From contig JAVBTR010000093.1 in NCBI GenBank assembly GCA_031556065.1, forward strand, positions 1-24,230: a DNA stretch of 24,230 nucleotides, given 5' to 3'. Every line of letters begins with the position of its first letter. Within the stretch, counting starts at the first letter, position 1. The notes under the pieces were generated by a model. It made no database searches, had not been told where the DNA came from, and worked only from the letters and a program-made list of their open reading frames with translations. Shown piece by piece: positions 16,424-24,230 of this stretch. The stretch comes from JAVBTR01 sp031556065. GTDB lineage: Bacteria > Bacillota > Clostridia > Christensenellales > Aristaeellaceae. The position numbers and the translations under genes are program-made.

Positions 16424-16452
16424 TTGCAATCAACGGCCAAATGCGGTATACT
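16424..16452 (+). promoter_or_regulatory. Promoter of the glycosyltransferase-feoAB run
   Basis: TTGCAA (16424-16429) and TATACT (16447-16452) are 17 bp apart, with transcription expected near 16459, about 31 nt before the ATG at 16490. No promoter of comparable quality is seen before feoA, so this one may also drive iron uptake. I see no convincing Fur or DtxR box. Confidence 0.65.
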
Positions 16453-16489
16453 GATATGTACGAAATAGTTGTAAAAATGGGGTGAAGGT

Positions 16490-17755
16490 ATGCGCTTTAC
16501 AATGATTGCCATTGGTTCCACAGGCGATGTGCGCCCCTATATTATTCTGGGGCAGGAGCTTCAAAGCCGGGGCCACCGGGTCAAGCTTACCGCTTTTGAA
16601 ACCTTCCGCGAAACGGCTTATGAAGCCGGTCTTGGCTTTGCACCTCTAAGTGGAGATGCCAGCAACTTTATGTCCAATATCATGAAGCCGGGCACCAACG
16701 GTTTTAACTATCTTTCCCAGTTGGAAACCAGTCTTAAAGACGTAGCGGCGATTTTGCTTAAGGATATTATGGCGGCCTGTGAAGACGCAGAAGCCATGAT
16801 CTGCACCTTCTTTGGCTCCATGATGTATTCTGTGGCGGAAAAATACCATATTCCCTGTATTCAAACCCAATACTACCCCATGGATTACAACGCAAATGTG
16901 CCCATTTCTTCAGCACCGTTGTTGAAATTGGGCAAAGCTTGGAACAAGGCCACCTACAAAATCGGCTACCTGATGATATCAACGTTAGAAAAACGGTATT
17001 TATCCGATTGGCGTGAAGAAAATGGCATGAAAGAGCGAAAAGTGAAATCCCAGCCGGATTATATGGTCCACGGCCATACGATTCCAGTTTTGTATGCTCT
17101 AAGCCCCCTTTTGATGCCAAGGCCGCTTTCCTGGGGGGAGCATATTCACATGACAGGGTTTTGGCAGGACCAGCAAACCGTGGATTACACCCCGCCGGAG
17201 GATTTGATCGCCTTTTTAAACAAGGGTCCGGCACCTATTTATGTAGGCTTTGGCTCCATGGTATCAGGGGACATGGGAAAAACCTTGGATATCGTTTTAA
17301 GCGGCATACGCCAGGCAGGGGTCCGGGCAGTGTTGCTTAAGGGCTGGGGCGGCAAAACAGAGCTGAAGAATGACAAGAACCTTTACATTGGTGAATATAT
17401 TCCACATGAGTGGCTGTTTGAAAACGTGCAGGCGGTGGTGCACCACGGCGGCGCGGGCACTACGGCTGCAGGCCTCCGGGCCGGAAAACCCACGCTTGTG
17501 GTCCCCTTTGGCGGCGATCAGCCTTTTTGGGGTAGCCGTGTCCGGGCCTTAGGCTGCGGGCCCAAGCCTATCCGGCGCACCAATCTTACCGAAGAAAAAC
17601 TGGCCGAAGCGTTAAGTGAACTGGTGGAAAACGGCGCCTATAAAGTGGCAGCGGGGGAGCTGGGAGAGCGGCTTAAAAGCGAAACCGGCACGGCCAACGC
17701 GGCGGATGTCATTGAACACGAGGTTGAAAAGTGGATGGCAACCCCAGATACTTAA
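16490..17755 (+). CDS. UGT-type glycosyltransferase (GT1, sterol/lipid or natural-product glucosyltransferase-like)
   Basis: A 421-residue GT-B fold glycosyltransferase. The N-terminal acceptor half begins with MIAIGSTGDVRPYIILGQELQSRGHRVKLTAF, a hallmark of the UGT80/macrolide glycosyltransferase group, with the conserved GSTGDVRP at 9-16. The C-terminal donor half contains PIYVGFGSM (249-257) and the nucleotide-sugar motif VVHHGGAGTTAAGLRAGKP (317-334) followed by PFGGDQPFWG (339-348), where D343-Q344 should contact the sugar. No transmembrane segment, so it is cytosolic or peripheral. Likely donor is UDP-glucose or a similar sugar; the acceptor (membrane lipid, sterol-like compound or small toxic molecule) cannot be told. 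The start has GGGGTGAAGG just before it. It lies 19 nt upstream of feoA, an unusual partner. Confidence 0.92.
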   Translation: MRFTMIAIGSTGDVRPYIILGQELQSRGHRVKLTAFETFRETAYEAGLGFAPLSGDASNFMSNIMKPGTNGFNYLSQLETSLKDVAAILLKDIMAACEDAEAMICTFFGSMMYSVAEKYHIPCIQTQYYPMDYNANVPISSAPLLKLGKAWNKATYKIGYLMISTLEKRYLSDWREENGMKERKVKSQPDYMVHGHTIPVLYALSPLLMPRPLSWGEHIHMTGFWQDQQTVDYTPPEDLIAFLNKGPAPIYVGFGSMVSGDMGKTLDIVLSGIRQAGVRAVLLKGWGGKTELKNDKNLYIGEYIPHEWLFENVQAVVHHGGAGTTAAGLRAGKPTLVVPFGGDQPFWGSRVRALGCGPKPIRRTNLTEEKLAEALSELVENGAYKVAAGELGERLKSETGTANAADVIEHEVEKWMATPDT

Positions 17756-17774
17756 TTGAAGGATGGTTAGAGTG

Positions 17775-18005
17775 ATGCGCACCATTGCGGATTTAAAACC
17801 CGGCGAAACAGGTAAAGTGAAGGAAGTAGGCGGTGAAGGGGCGCTGTACAGGCGCTTTTTGGATATGGGGATTACCCCCGGAGTTCAAGTGCGCCTGCAA
17901 AAAACGGCCCCCATGGGGGATCCCATTGAAATTCGCATACGCGGCTATTCCTTAACTATCCGCAAGGATGACGCCATGAAGATTTCTTTGGAAGCGGGTG
18001 AGTAA
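17775..18005 (+). CDS. feoA: FeoA family ferrous iron transport accessory protein
   Basis: A 76-residue SH3-like FeoA protein needed for FeoB-mediated Fe2+ uptake. It shows the family pattern: IADLKPGETGKVKEVGG, YRRFLDMGITPGVQV, and ending in GDPIEIRIRGYSLTIRKDDAMKI. I chose ATG 17775, reached from GAAGG at 17758-17762 with a 12-nt gap; GTG 17772 (one residue longer) is equally possible, and ATG 17763 has no room for a ribosome site. Its stop codon lies one base before the chosen feoB start, so the two are translated together. Confidence 0.93.
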   Translation: MRTIADLKPGETGKVKEVGGEGALYRRFLDMGITPGVQVRLQKTAPMGDPIEIRIRGYSLTIRKDDAMKISLEAGE

Positions 18006-18006
18006 T

Positions 18007-20097
18007 ATGCAATATACCTTTGCGCTGGCCGGCAATCAAAACAGTGGAAAAACCACCCTGTTTAACGTGCTCACCGGGTCCAACCAGCATGTGGGGAACT
18101 GGCCCGGGGTGACAGTGGAACAGAAAACAGGCCAACTGATTCACCACCATCACGGTAAAACCACCCACTTTGGGCTGCCTGCCACAAAGCCCAAAAAAGC
18201 CGCAGAAAAGGAAGAAAACCTGGATGTCCAGATTGTGGACTTGCCGGGTATTTATTCTCTAAGCCCCTATACCATGGAAGAGGTGGTTACAAGGGATTTT
18301 ATCACCCTTCAGAAGCCCGATGTGGTGATTAACATCGTAGATGCCACCAACCTTGAACGAAACCTTTACCTGTCCTCTCAACTGATGGAGCTGGGCACCC
18401 CTATGGTGATCGCGCTTAATATGATGGACGAGGTTCGCGCCCATGGGGACGTGATCTATATACAGAAATTAGAAGAAAAGCTGGGCGTACCGGTGATCGC
18501 TATTTGTGCCAGAAAAGGCGAGGGCATTGATGAACTGGTGCGGCGCACCATGGAAGCGGCCCAAAGCCACCAGATGCCCAGGTTTAACGATATTTGCAGC
18601 GGCGAAGCCCACAAGGCCCTCCACGCGGTGGAGCATTTGGTAGAGGAGGTTGCCGAAAAAAAGGGTATCGATTCCCGCTACGCTGCAACCAAGCTTATCG
18701 AGGGCGACGGTCCCATGGCTGCCTTTTTGGAGCTGGATGACCGGGAAAAGCACATTATTGAAGAAATTGTTTCCGATATGGAAAAACGCATAGGCATGGA
18801 ACGGGCGGCGGTGATTGCCGATACAAGGTACAATTACATTGAAGGTATCTTGCAGCAATGCGTTGTTAAAAAGGATCCGGATGGTATGCTGAGCCCAAGC
18901 GATAAGATTGATCTGTTTCTGACTCATAAATGGCTGGCCATTCCGTTGTTTATCGTTTCCATGTTTCTGGTGTTCTTTGTTACCTTTGGGCCTATGGGAT
19001 CATTTATCGCGGATGAATTTCAAGGCCTCATCGACAGCGGCATCTATTTGGTATCCACCTGGCTAAGGGGCCTGCAGGTGGCATCCTGGGTCCACGACCT
19101 GGTGGTGGACGGGATTTTAACTGGCGTTGGCAGCGTGCTTGGATTCATGCCCACCATCGTTATATTGTTCCTGTGTCTTTCCATACTGGAAGATTCGGGC
19201 TATATGGCCCGGGCGGCTTTTTTAATGGATAAACCCCTGCGCCAAATCGGCCTTAATGGCAAGAGCTTTATTCCTATGATGATGGGCTTTGGCTGCACGG
19301 TGCCTGCTGTAATGGCATCCAGAGCCATGAACAGCCAGCGGGACAGGCGGTTTACAATTCTGCTTACACCCTTTATGTCCTGTGGGGCCAAGGTGCCCAT
19401 TTACGCGCTGTTTACGGCGGCTTTCTTCCCGGGAAATGAAGTGCTGGTGATGTGCGGGCTTTACTTAATGGGTATTCTCATGGGCATATTAAGCGGCCTG
19501 GTTATGAAAAAGCTTGTATTCCATGGGGACGCGGCGCCTTTTATTATGGAGCTGCCCAGCTATCGGCTGCCCACATTTAGAAATGTTATGCGGCAGATGG
19601 TAGATAAAGCCAAGGATTTTGTTCAGCGTGCCTTTACGGTCATCTTTATTGCCACGGTGGTGGTATGGTTTCTGCAAAGCTTTACTTTCTCCTTTGAAGC
19701 CGCTGCCAACCCCGAAAGCAGCATGCTAGGCGTGCTGGCAGGCGCTATAGCCCCAATCTTCGCTCCCTTGGGCTTTGGTAGCCTGCCAGCTACCACGGCG
19801 ATCATTACGGGCATTATGGCCAAAGAAAGCGTTGTAAGCACCCTTTCGATTTTGGTTGGCGCAGAAATGGAATCCCAAGCCATGCTAAGCGCCATGCATA
19901 CCTTGTTTCCAAGCGTTATGGCGGCAGTTTCCTTTCTGGTGTTTGTGCTGCTATATATGCCCTGTGTGGCGGCTTTTGCGGCTATGCGGCGGGAAATGGA
20001 AAGCCTTAAGTGGGCTCTTTGGGGTGTAATTGCCCAAACAGCCACGGCCTGGCTGGCGGCCTTTATGGTTTACCAGGTAGGGCTTATGCTGTTTTAA
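18007..20097 (+). CDS. feoB: Ferrous iron transporter FeoB
   Basis: A 696-residue inner membrane Fe2+ transporter with an N-terminal GTPase. G1 is GNQNSGKT (9-16), G2 lies in NWPGVTVE (31-38), G3 is DLPG (78-81), G4 is NMMD (138-141) and G5 is CARKG (167-171). A helical guanine-dissociation-inhibitor-type region follows, then SDKIDLFLTHKWLAIPLF and about eight or more membrane helices. The Gate motifs GYMARAAFLMD, GFGCTVPAVMASR and TPFMSCGAKVPIYALF are present, with the conserved cysteine in each of the last two. Between G2 and G3 there is an insertion of roughly 23 residues (about 45-72) beginning with HHHHGKTTH and ending in a Lys/Glu-rich stretch, absent in E. coli FeoB. Start ATG 18007 is preferred because GGGTGAG lies just upstream; GTG 17998 would fall inside feoA. 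No feoC is seen. Confidence 0.95.
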   Translation: MQYTFALAGNQNSGKTTLFNVLTGSNQHVGNWPGVTVEQKTGQLIHHHHGKTTHFGLPATKPKKAAEKEENLDVQIVDLPGIYSLSPYTMEEVVTRDFITLQKPDVVINIVDATNLERNLYLSSQLMELGTPMVIALNMMDEVRAHGDVIYIQKLEEKLGVPVIAICARKGEGIDELVRRTMEAAQSHQMPRFNDICSGEAHKALHAVEHLVEEVAEKKGIDSRYAATKLIEGDGPMAAFLELDDREKHIIEEIVSDMEKRIGMERAAVIADTRYNYIEGILQQCVVKKDPDGMLSPSDKIDLFLTHKWLAIPLFIVSMFLVFFVTFGPMGSFIADEFQGLIDSGIYLVSTWLRGLQVASWVHDLVVDGILTGVGSVLGFMPTIVILFLCLSILEDSGYMARAAFLMDKPLRQIGLNGKSFIPMMMGFGCTVPAVMASRAMNSQRDRRFTILLTPFMSCGAKVPIYALFTAAFFPGNEVLVMCGLYLMGILMGILSGLVMKKLVFHGDAAPFIMELPSYRLPTFRNVMRQMVDKAKDFVQRAFTVIFIATVVVWFLQSFTFSFEAAANPESSMLGVLAGAIAPIFAPLGFGSLPATTAIITGIMAKESVVSTLSILVGAEMESQAMLSAMHTLFPSVMAAVSFLVFVLLYMPCVAAFAAMRREMESLKWALWGVIAQTATAWLAAFMVYQVGLMLF

Positions 20098-20122
20098 ACA
20101 CTGGTGAATCCTTCCTGCTTAC

Positions 20123-20151
20123 TTGCAGGGTTTTAAAGGATAGAGTACAAT
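20123..20151 (+). promoter_or_regulatory. Probable promoter of the secreted protein-ftsK pair
   Basis: TTGCAG (20123-20128) and TACAAT (20146-20151) are 17 bp apart, about 24 nt before the ATG at 20175. The same stretch holds a weak interrupted inverted repeat, ATCCTT-CCTGC with GCAGG-AAGGAT (20108-20141), which might instead be a poor feoB terminator. The two readings are not exclusive. Confidence 0.5.
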
Positions 20152-20174
20152 AATGTCTTAAGGAGGTGCTGAAA

Positions 20175-21326
20175 ATGAAAGCAAACAAGCTTGTACGAAT
20201 GATGATTGCCTTGATTTTAGCCCTTATGCTGGTTTCTCCGGCCTTGGCAGAATTAAAACCGGTGGAAACAAAAACAGACTTTGGCAGCGTGACCTACCCC
20301 GTTTTGACGGATTACGAGGATGAAATTGCACAGATCAACGCCAATCTAAAGATTCTTGAAGTAGGTCAGGTGGAAAAAAACCTGGATACCCTTTCAAAGC
20401 AAAATGGCAACGGATGGGGTATGGAAGCCGGTTATGCGGGGATGCTTGAAAGCGATCTGCTTTCCATCGCGTTTTCTGTTCGGGGGGATTTAGGCAACTA
20501 TGAAACCCAGCAGCGTTACGATACGCTGAATATGGATTTGCTCACCGGGGAAGAGATCGGGCTAAAAGATTTGTTTTTAGACGAAGCAGCAGCCATCGCT
20601 TATATGGAAACCCTTATGGAAGAGCAGGTGGCCCCCCAGCTTTCGGGCTATGCGGTAAACGAAAATGTTTCGCCCCTGCCTAAAGAAAAATTCACCTTCA
20701 ACGAATATGGCATTACCTTTTACTACGAAGGCGAACAGTTCCTGCTGCTTTCAGGCTATGGGGGAACGGCTTCCTTCTTCTATTATGAATTGGAAGAATA
20801 CCTGAACCTGGAAGAGGGCAGCGTTTTAGATCGTTTAAAAGTTTCTGCCTCACTAAAAACAGGTGAAGACAGCGCTGCCAACATTCAAACAGCTGTAAAG
20901 GAGGGCACCTTGCCTGGCGTTTACGCCAAGCTGGGGGATACATTAAGCGATGTGTTCAAGGTTCAACGGCTGTTTTGCGATCCGGACTATTACCCCAACG
21001 CCAGATTCTACCAGCTAGAGGCAGGGGAAATGCGCAGCATTTATTTGCTTGCACCCTTGGAGAAAAAGAGCTACGATGAAACCCTGGTGACAGGCATTCG
21101 GGCGGACAGGTTTAATTTCTATGGTATTCGCGTAGGGAAAACCACCAGAGAAGAATGGCAAAAGCTTTTGGGCCAGCCCGATGAAACCGTTGATCTGGAC
21201 GCATATACGGCTACGGATTTTTATCTTAATGCCGGGATGGACGATTATTACCATTACGGCGAAAACCGCCTACGGCTCCACGCCAATGAAGAAGGCGTGT
21301 TGGAAAGCCTGCAACTATTAGATTAA
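20175..21326 (+). CDS. Secreted protein with RsiV/DUF3298-like domain, unknown function
   Basis: A 383-residue protein with a clear signal peptide: KANKLVR, a hydrophobic core MMIALILALMLVSP, and cleavage after ALA near residue 25. The mature N-terminal part (to about residue 215) resembles the DUF4163/DUF3298 arrangement found in RsiV and PdaC: YPVLTDYEDEIAQINANL, NMDLLTGEEIGLKDLFLD, FTFNEYGITFYYEGEQF, then FFYYELEEYLNL. The C-terminal third (GIRVGKTTREEWQKLLGQPDETVD and YHYGENRLRLHANEEGVLESLQL) looks like a small SmpA/DUF4309-type beta domain. It lacks the anti-sigma N-terminus and transmembrane helix of RsiV, so it is not an anti-sigma factor itself. Start ATG 20175 has a perfect AGGAGGT seven bases upstream. 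It lies 20 nt before ftsK and probably shares its transcript. Confidence 0.8.
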   Translation: MKANKLVRMMIALILALMLVSPALAELKPVETKTDFGSVTYPVLTDYEDEIAQINANLKILEVGQVEKNLDTLSKQNGNGWGMEAGYAGMLESDLLSIAFSVRGDLGNYETQQRYDTLNMDLLTGEEIGLKDLFLDEAAAIAYMETLMEEQVAPQLSGYAVNENVSPLPKEKFTFNEYGITFYYEGEQFLLLSGYGGTASFFYYELEEYLNLEEGSVLDRLKVSASLKTGEDSAANIQTAVKEGTLPGVYAKLGDTLSDVFKVQRLFCDPDYYPNARFYQLEAGEMRSIYLLAPLEKKSYDETLVTGIRADRFNFYGIRVGKTTREEWQKLLGQPDETVDLDAYTATDFYLNAGMDDYYHYGENRLRLHANEEGVLESLQLLD

Positions 21327-21346
21327 CATTATTTGGAGGAGCACCA

Positions 21347-23968
21347 ATGGCCCCGAAAGGCAAAGTGACCAAAACCCAACCTTCTGTGTATTCCTCGGAA
21401 TCGCTAATGCTGCGCGTGATCATGGGCATTGTTTTTCTGGCCCTGGGGGTCATCGTGGTATTGGCGGTTTTGGTAGGCATGGACGGTTCCCTGTTTACAA
21501 GCGTTAAAAACATTGCCTATGGGTTGGCAGGCTCCGCGGCTATCGCACTGCCCATCTTCCCCATTTGGGGCGGGTTGTTATGTATTCTTTCGGCCAGAAG
21601 GAAGCCGCCGGTAAAGCCGTTTGTTTTATCGGTGGTGTTTTTTCTGTGCCTGTTGGCGCTGATCAATTTGTTTTCCGGCTTTAGGGATAATACCACCCGT
21701 GAAAACTTCAACATGATGGAGTATATTAAGCTTATTGCGGCCAGGGATTATTATTCTGTAACGCCGGATTCCTTGGGTGAATTTCTAAAGTACGCATATA
21801 ATCTTTCTGCCAAGGCAGCTGCAACCGGCGGTGCCCTGGGTATGCTGCTTGCATGGCCTTTATGGACTTTGATGGGGGTATTCCCTTCCATCGCTTTATT
21901 GATCGTTGCCATGGTGGCGCTGGCACTTTTCATTTCCAATGTGAACGTGAAAGACGTGTTTGATCGCATGGGCGAAAGAAGCGCTGCCCGCAGACAGCAA
22001 AGGGATTACGAAAACCAGCAGCATATGCTCTACCAACAGCAGCAGGCAGCTATGCAGCAGCAAATGCTGCCAGTGCAAATGCAGCCCCAACAGCAGGTCC
22101 AAGCCCAATGGGCGGAGCCTATGCCAAAAAAGCGCAATACCAAGAAACCTCAGCTGATCGATGTGGTGGATATGCGGGGAGGACAAGTTCAGGCGGAACC
22201 TTTGCCGTGGGAAGAGCAAAATCAGGCGCAAAAGCCCAGGCCCAAGCGCACCCCAAAGCAAACCCCGGCCAGGCAAACGCCCCAGCCTTTTGAAGATGAG
22301 CTGCCCCCTGTTTATGCCCCCGCGCCTGTTTATCAACAGGCCTCTGAACCTATTGCCGAACCTAAACAACGGCCTGTCCGTCCGGCAAGAACCCCCAAAG
22401 TGGAAGAAATGAAAATGAGTGGGTCACGGATCGATCAACCAGACCTGATTTTGCCCCCAAGGCAAGAAAAGACGGCCAAGCAATTGGAAATGGAATTGCC
22501 ACCGCCTTATGAAATGCCGCCGTTGAACATTTTAAAGCCCCCTGCGCCCCCCAAAGCGGAAAGCAGGGAAGAAGACGCTATTCGGGTAGAACGGTTGCAG
22601 GAAACGTTAGAAAGCTTTAAAATTCCTGCCCGGGTGCGCAATGTGATTCATGGCCCGGCTATTGCCAGGTACGAATTAGAGATCGCCCAGGGAATTAATG
22701 TAAGCCGGGTTTCTTCGGTGGACCGGAACATAGCTATGAATCTGGAAGTGAAATCAGTTCGTATTGAAGCGCCTATTCCCGGCAAGGCATTGGTAGGGGT
22801 AGAGGTGCCTAACCGGGTGGTAAGCCCTGTAATGCTGCGGGAGGTATTGGAATCCGATGTGATGCGCAACCATCCGTCGCCCTTGGCGGTGGCCTTGGGC
22901 AAGGATATCGCGGGGGAACCCATTGTGTGCGATCTGGCGGCCATGCCCCATATCCTTATTGCAGGCGCTACTGGGGCAGGTAAATCCGTTTGCATTAACT
23001 CGATTATCAATTCCATTTTATATCGTACTACCCCGGAACAGGTGCGGATGATTCTGGTTGACCCAAAGGTGGTAGAGCTGCAGTGCTATAACTGTGTGCC
23101 CCATCTTTTAATTCCCGTTATTTCCGATCCACATAAGGCAGCGGGGGCGCTGGCCTGGGTGGTCAGTGAAATGATGGAGCGGTATAATCGGATCAAAGAA
23201 CGGGCGGTCCGCGATATTAATGGTTTCAACGCCTCCTTGTCTCCCGGGGAGGATGCTATGCCCCGGATTGTTGTGATTATCGATGAGTTAGCCGATTTGA
23301 TGCTGCAATGCAAAAAAGAAGTGGAAGAATATATTTGCCGCATTGCTCAACTAGCCCGGGCGGCGGGCATCCATCTGGTGGTTGCCACCCAGCGGCCTTC
23401 GGTGGACGTGATTACGGGCCTGATCAAGGCCAACATTCCTTCCCGTATCGCCTTTACGGTTTCTTCCTCCATCGACTCCCGCACGATTTTAGACCGGGTG
23501 GGCGCGGAAAAGCTGCTGGGCAAAGGCGATATGCTCTACTTCCCCAAGGGAGAGGGCACGCCAATACGTGTCCAAGGGTGCTTCCTTTCTGATGCGGAAG
23601 TGAACCGGATTATGGATTTTATGAAGCATCATAACCCAGCGGCGGAGTTTGATCCCAACATTTTGGAAAAGCTGGAGGAAGGCAACAAAGCCATCCCTAT
23701 TGCTCAGGACGATGCCCGCAATAACGATTATGGCGGCGGGGATGGGTTTGATGCGCTGCTCATGCAAGCCATTGAAATGGCTGTGACGGACGATCAAACC
23801 TCCATCAGCATGCTACAAAGGCGGCTGCGCATCGGCTACGCCAAAGCGGGCAGAATTATCGATGAAATGGCCAAGCGTGGGGTGATCGGCCAAGCAGATG
23901 GTGCAAAACCCCGGCAAGTGCTAATCTCCAGGGAAGAATTTGAACAGATGAAACAGGAGTCTTTATAA
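21347..23968 (+). CDS. FtsK/SpoIIIE-family DNA translocase
   Basis: An 873-residue septal DNA pump. The N-terminus (about 20-200) has four or five membrane helices. A long linker (about 210-400) is rich in Gln, Pro and basic residues (YQQQQAAMQQQM, RPKRTPKQTPARQTP). The motor has its alpha domain from about 415, Walker A GATGAGKS (540-547), Walker B VVIIDELAD (642-650) and ATQRPSVDVITGLIKANIPSRIAF (680-703). The C-terminal gamma winged-helix domain (about 798-870, MLQRRLRIGYAKAGRIIDEM) reads polar DNA motifs. It moves chromosomal DNA through the division or sporulation septum. The sequence alone does not separate FtsK from SpoIIIE; no sporulation gene is nearby. Motor residues CYNC (580-583) are unusual where many homologs have VYN followed by a small residue. 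GGAGGAG is eight bases upstream of ATG. Confidence 0.95.
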   Translation: MAPKGKVTKTQPSVYSSESLMLRVIMGIVFLALGVIVVLAVLVGMDGSLFTSVKNIAYGLAGSAAIALPIFPIWGGLLCILSARRKPPVKPFVLSVVFFLCLLALINLFSGFRDNTTRENFNMMEYIKLIAARDYYSVTPDSLGEFLKYAYNLSAKAAATGGALGMLLAWPLWTLMGVFPSIALLIVAMVALALFISNVNVKDVFDRMGERSAARRQQRDYENQQHMLYQQQQAAMQQQMLPVQMQPQQQVQAQWAEPMPKKRNTKKPQLIDVVDMRGGQVQAEPLPWEEQNQAQKPRPKRTPKQTPARQTPQPFEDELPPVYAPAPVYQQASEPIAEPKQRPVRPARTPKVEEMKMSGSRIDQPDLILPPRQEKTAKQLEMELPPPYEMPPLNILKPPAPPKAESREEDAIRVERLQETLESFKIPARVRNVIHGPAIARYELEIAQGINVSRVSSVDRNIAMNLEVKSVRIEAPIPGKALVGVEVPNRVVSPVMLREVLESDVMRNHPSPLAVALGKDIAGEPIVCDLAAMPHILIAGATGAGKSVCINSIINSILYRTTPEQVRMILVDPKVVELQCYNCVPHLLIPVISDPHKAAGALAWVVSEMMERYNRIKERAVRDINGFNASLSPGEDAMPRIVVIIDELADLMLQCKKEVEEYICRIAQLARAAGIHLVVATQRPSVDVITGLIKANIPSRIAFTVSSSIDSRTILDRVGAEKLLGKGDMLYFPKGEGTPIRVQGCFLSDAEVNRIMDFMKHHNPAAEFDPNILEKLEEGNKAIPIAQDDARNNDYGGGDGFDALLMQAIEMAVTDDQTSISMLQRRLRIGYAKAGRIIDEMAKRGVIGQADGAKPRQVLISREEFEQMKQESL

Positions 23969-24006
23969 AGGGTAGCGCCGTTAAACGGATTATAGACCAT
24001 AGAAGT

Positions 24007-24053
24007 AAAAAAAGCGTCTCTTGCTGGGAACTAAGTTCCCAGCAAGAGACGCT
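24007..24053 (-). terminator. Very strong intrinsic terminator for leftward transcription
   Basis: On the minus strand AGCGTCTCTTGCTGGGAACT (24053 side is identical by symmetry) forms a perfect 20-bp inverted repeat, arms 24013-24032 and 24034-24053 with one central base, followed by seven T (24013-24007). This fits the end of a minus-strand gene lying right of the window and facing ftsK. On the plus strand there is no T run after it, so it is a weaker terminator for ftsK. Confidence 0.8.
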
Positions 24054-24215
24054 CAGCGCGTCGACAAAGTCGACGCTTTCGTGCGACACCGGTGTCGCAC
24101 GAGGGATTTCCCTCACTGCACTGTAAAATCTTCGATTTTACGGTCGTTTGTTCGGGCAAGGTAGGAATTTCTACGAAATTCCACCGAAAATCGCCGCACA
24201 TGTCGCCGATTTCGG
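24013..24215. repeat. Array of at least seven consecutive hairpins, running to the window edge
   Basis: Back-to-back palindromes: 24013-24053 (20-bp arms), GCGTCGAC/GTCGACGC (24058-24076), CGTGCGACACC/GGTGTCGCACG (24080-24101, no loop), GAGGGA/TCCCTC (24101-24114), GTAAAATC/GATTTTAC (24123-24141), GGAATTTC/GAAATTCC (24164-24182) and CCGAAAATCG/CGATTTCGG with one bulged A (24184-24215). Five of the six after the first have loops of 0-3 nt; the last has 13. No reading frame of note spans it. The general plan resembles the element at 4949-5109, and both contain GTGCGACA, but the sequences are otherwise different. The right end is not in the window. Confidence 0.8.
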
Positions 24216-24230
24216 AATGAAAATCGGAGG

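Noticed and set aside
21896..22369. Minus-strand frame of 157 codons opposite the ftsK linker
   Set aside because: Its leucine-rich product simply mirrors the CAG/CCC-rich Gln/Pro linker of the translocase.
24013..24215. CRISPR array
   Set aside because: The palindromes differ from each other and there are no identical repeats with spacers and no cas genes.

Overview
The window looks like chromosomal DNA of a low-GC-lineage (Firmicutes/Bacillota) anaerobe, most likely class Clostridia. The evidence is the gene set: a FloA-type flotillin, a LytTR response regulator, the NADH/NAD+-sensing repressor Rex, a VanW-family wall protein, FeoAB and a SpoIIIE/FtsK translocase. It also has A-rich Shine-Dalgarno leaders with GGAGG cores and sigma-A type promoters. 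Gut clostridial relatives (for example Christensenellales or Oscillospirales) would fit, but the sequence alone does not fix the order. I see no phage, plasmid or CRISPR genes, and no rRNA or tRNA.

Layout. (1) 1-1718, plus strand: the 3' end of floA, a small unknown membrane-anchored protein with a duplicated EGIDxCHD motif, and an orphan LytTR response regulator that overlaps it by 4 nt, closed by a strong terminator. (2) 1712-4933, plus strand: a candidate Rex operator and a good sigma-A promoter lead into rex, a VanW-domain wall protein and a TetR regulator, spaced by under 30 nt. (3) 4949-5109: a 161-bp non-coding element with 17-bp terminal inverted repeats enclosing five consecutive hairpins. 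(4) 5137-16262, minus strand: a Q/P-rich membrane protein with a C-terminal Cys/His site, then a giant 2561-residue cyclic beta-1,2-glucan synthase-like protein covering about 32% of the window, then a YgiQ-type radical SAM protein. Each of the two gene junctions carries a terminator-like hairpin plus a perfect inverted repeat that covers the next gene's Shine-Dalgarno sequence. (5) 16323-16452: divergent promoters. (6) 16490-20097, plus strand: a UGT-type glycosyltransferase, then feoA and feoB. (7) 20123-23968, plus strand: a secreted RsiV/DUF3298-like protein and ftsK/spoIIIE. (8) 24013 to the right edge: a second hairpin array of at least seven back-to-back palindromes, the first of which is a textbook terminator for leftward transcription.

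How the genes fit together. Most proteins concern the envelope: flotillin membrane domains, VanW wall protein, cyclic glucan synthase, UDP-sugar glycosyltransferase, iron uptake and a DNA pump in the division septum. Redox (Rex) and iron (Feo) functions fit an anaerobic or fermentative life. The most novel-looking material is non-coding: the two hairpin arrays, and the leader structures in the minus-strand cluster that look able to couple or gate expression of the glucan synthase and YgiQ. Functions are read from motifs; no database search was run.
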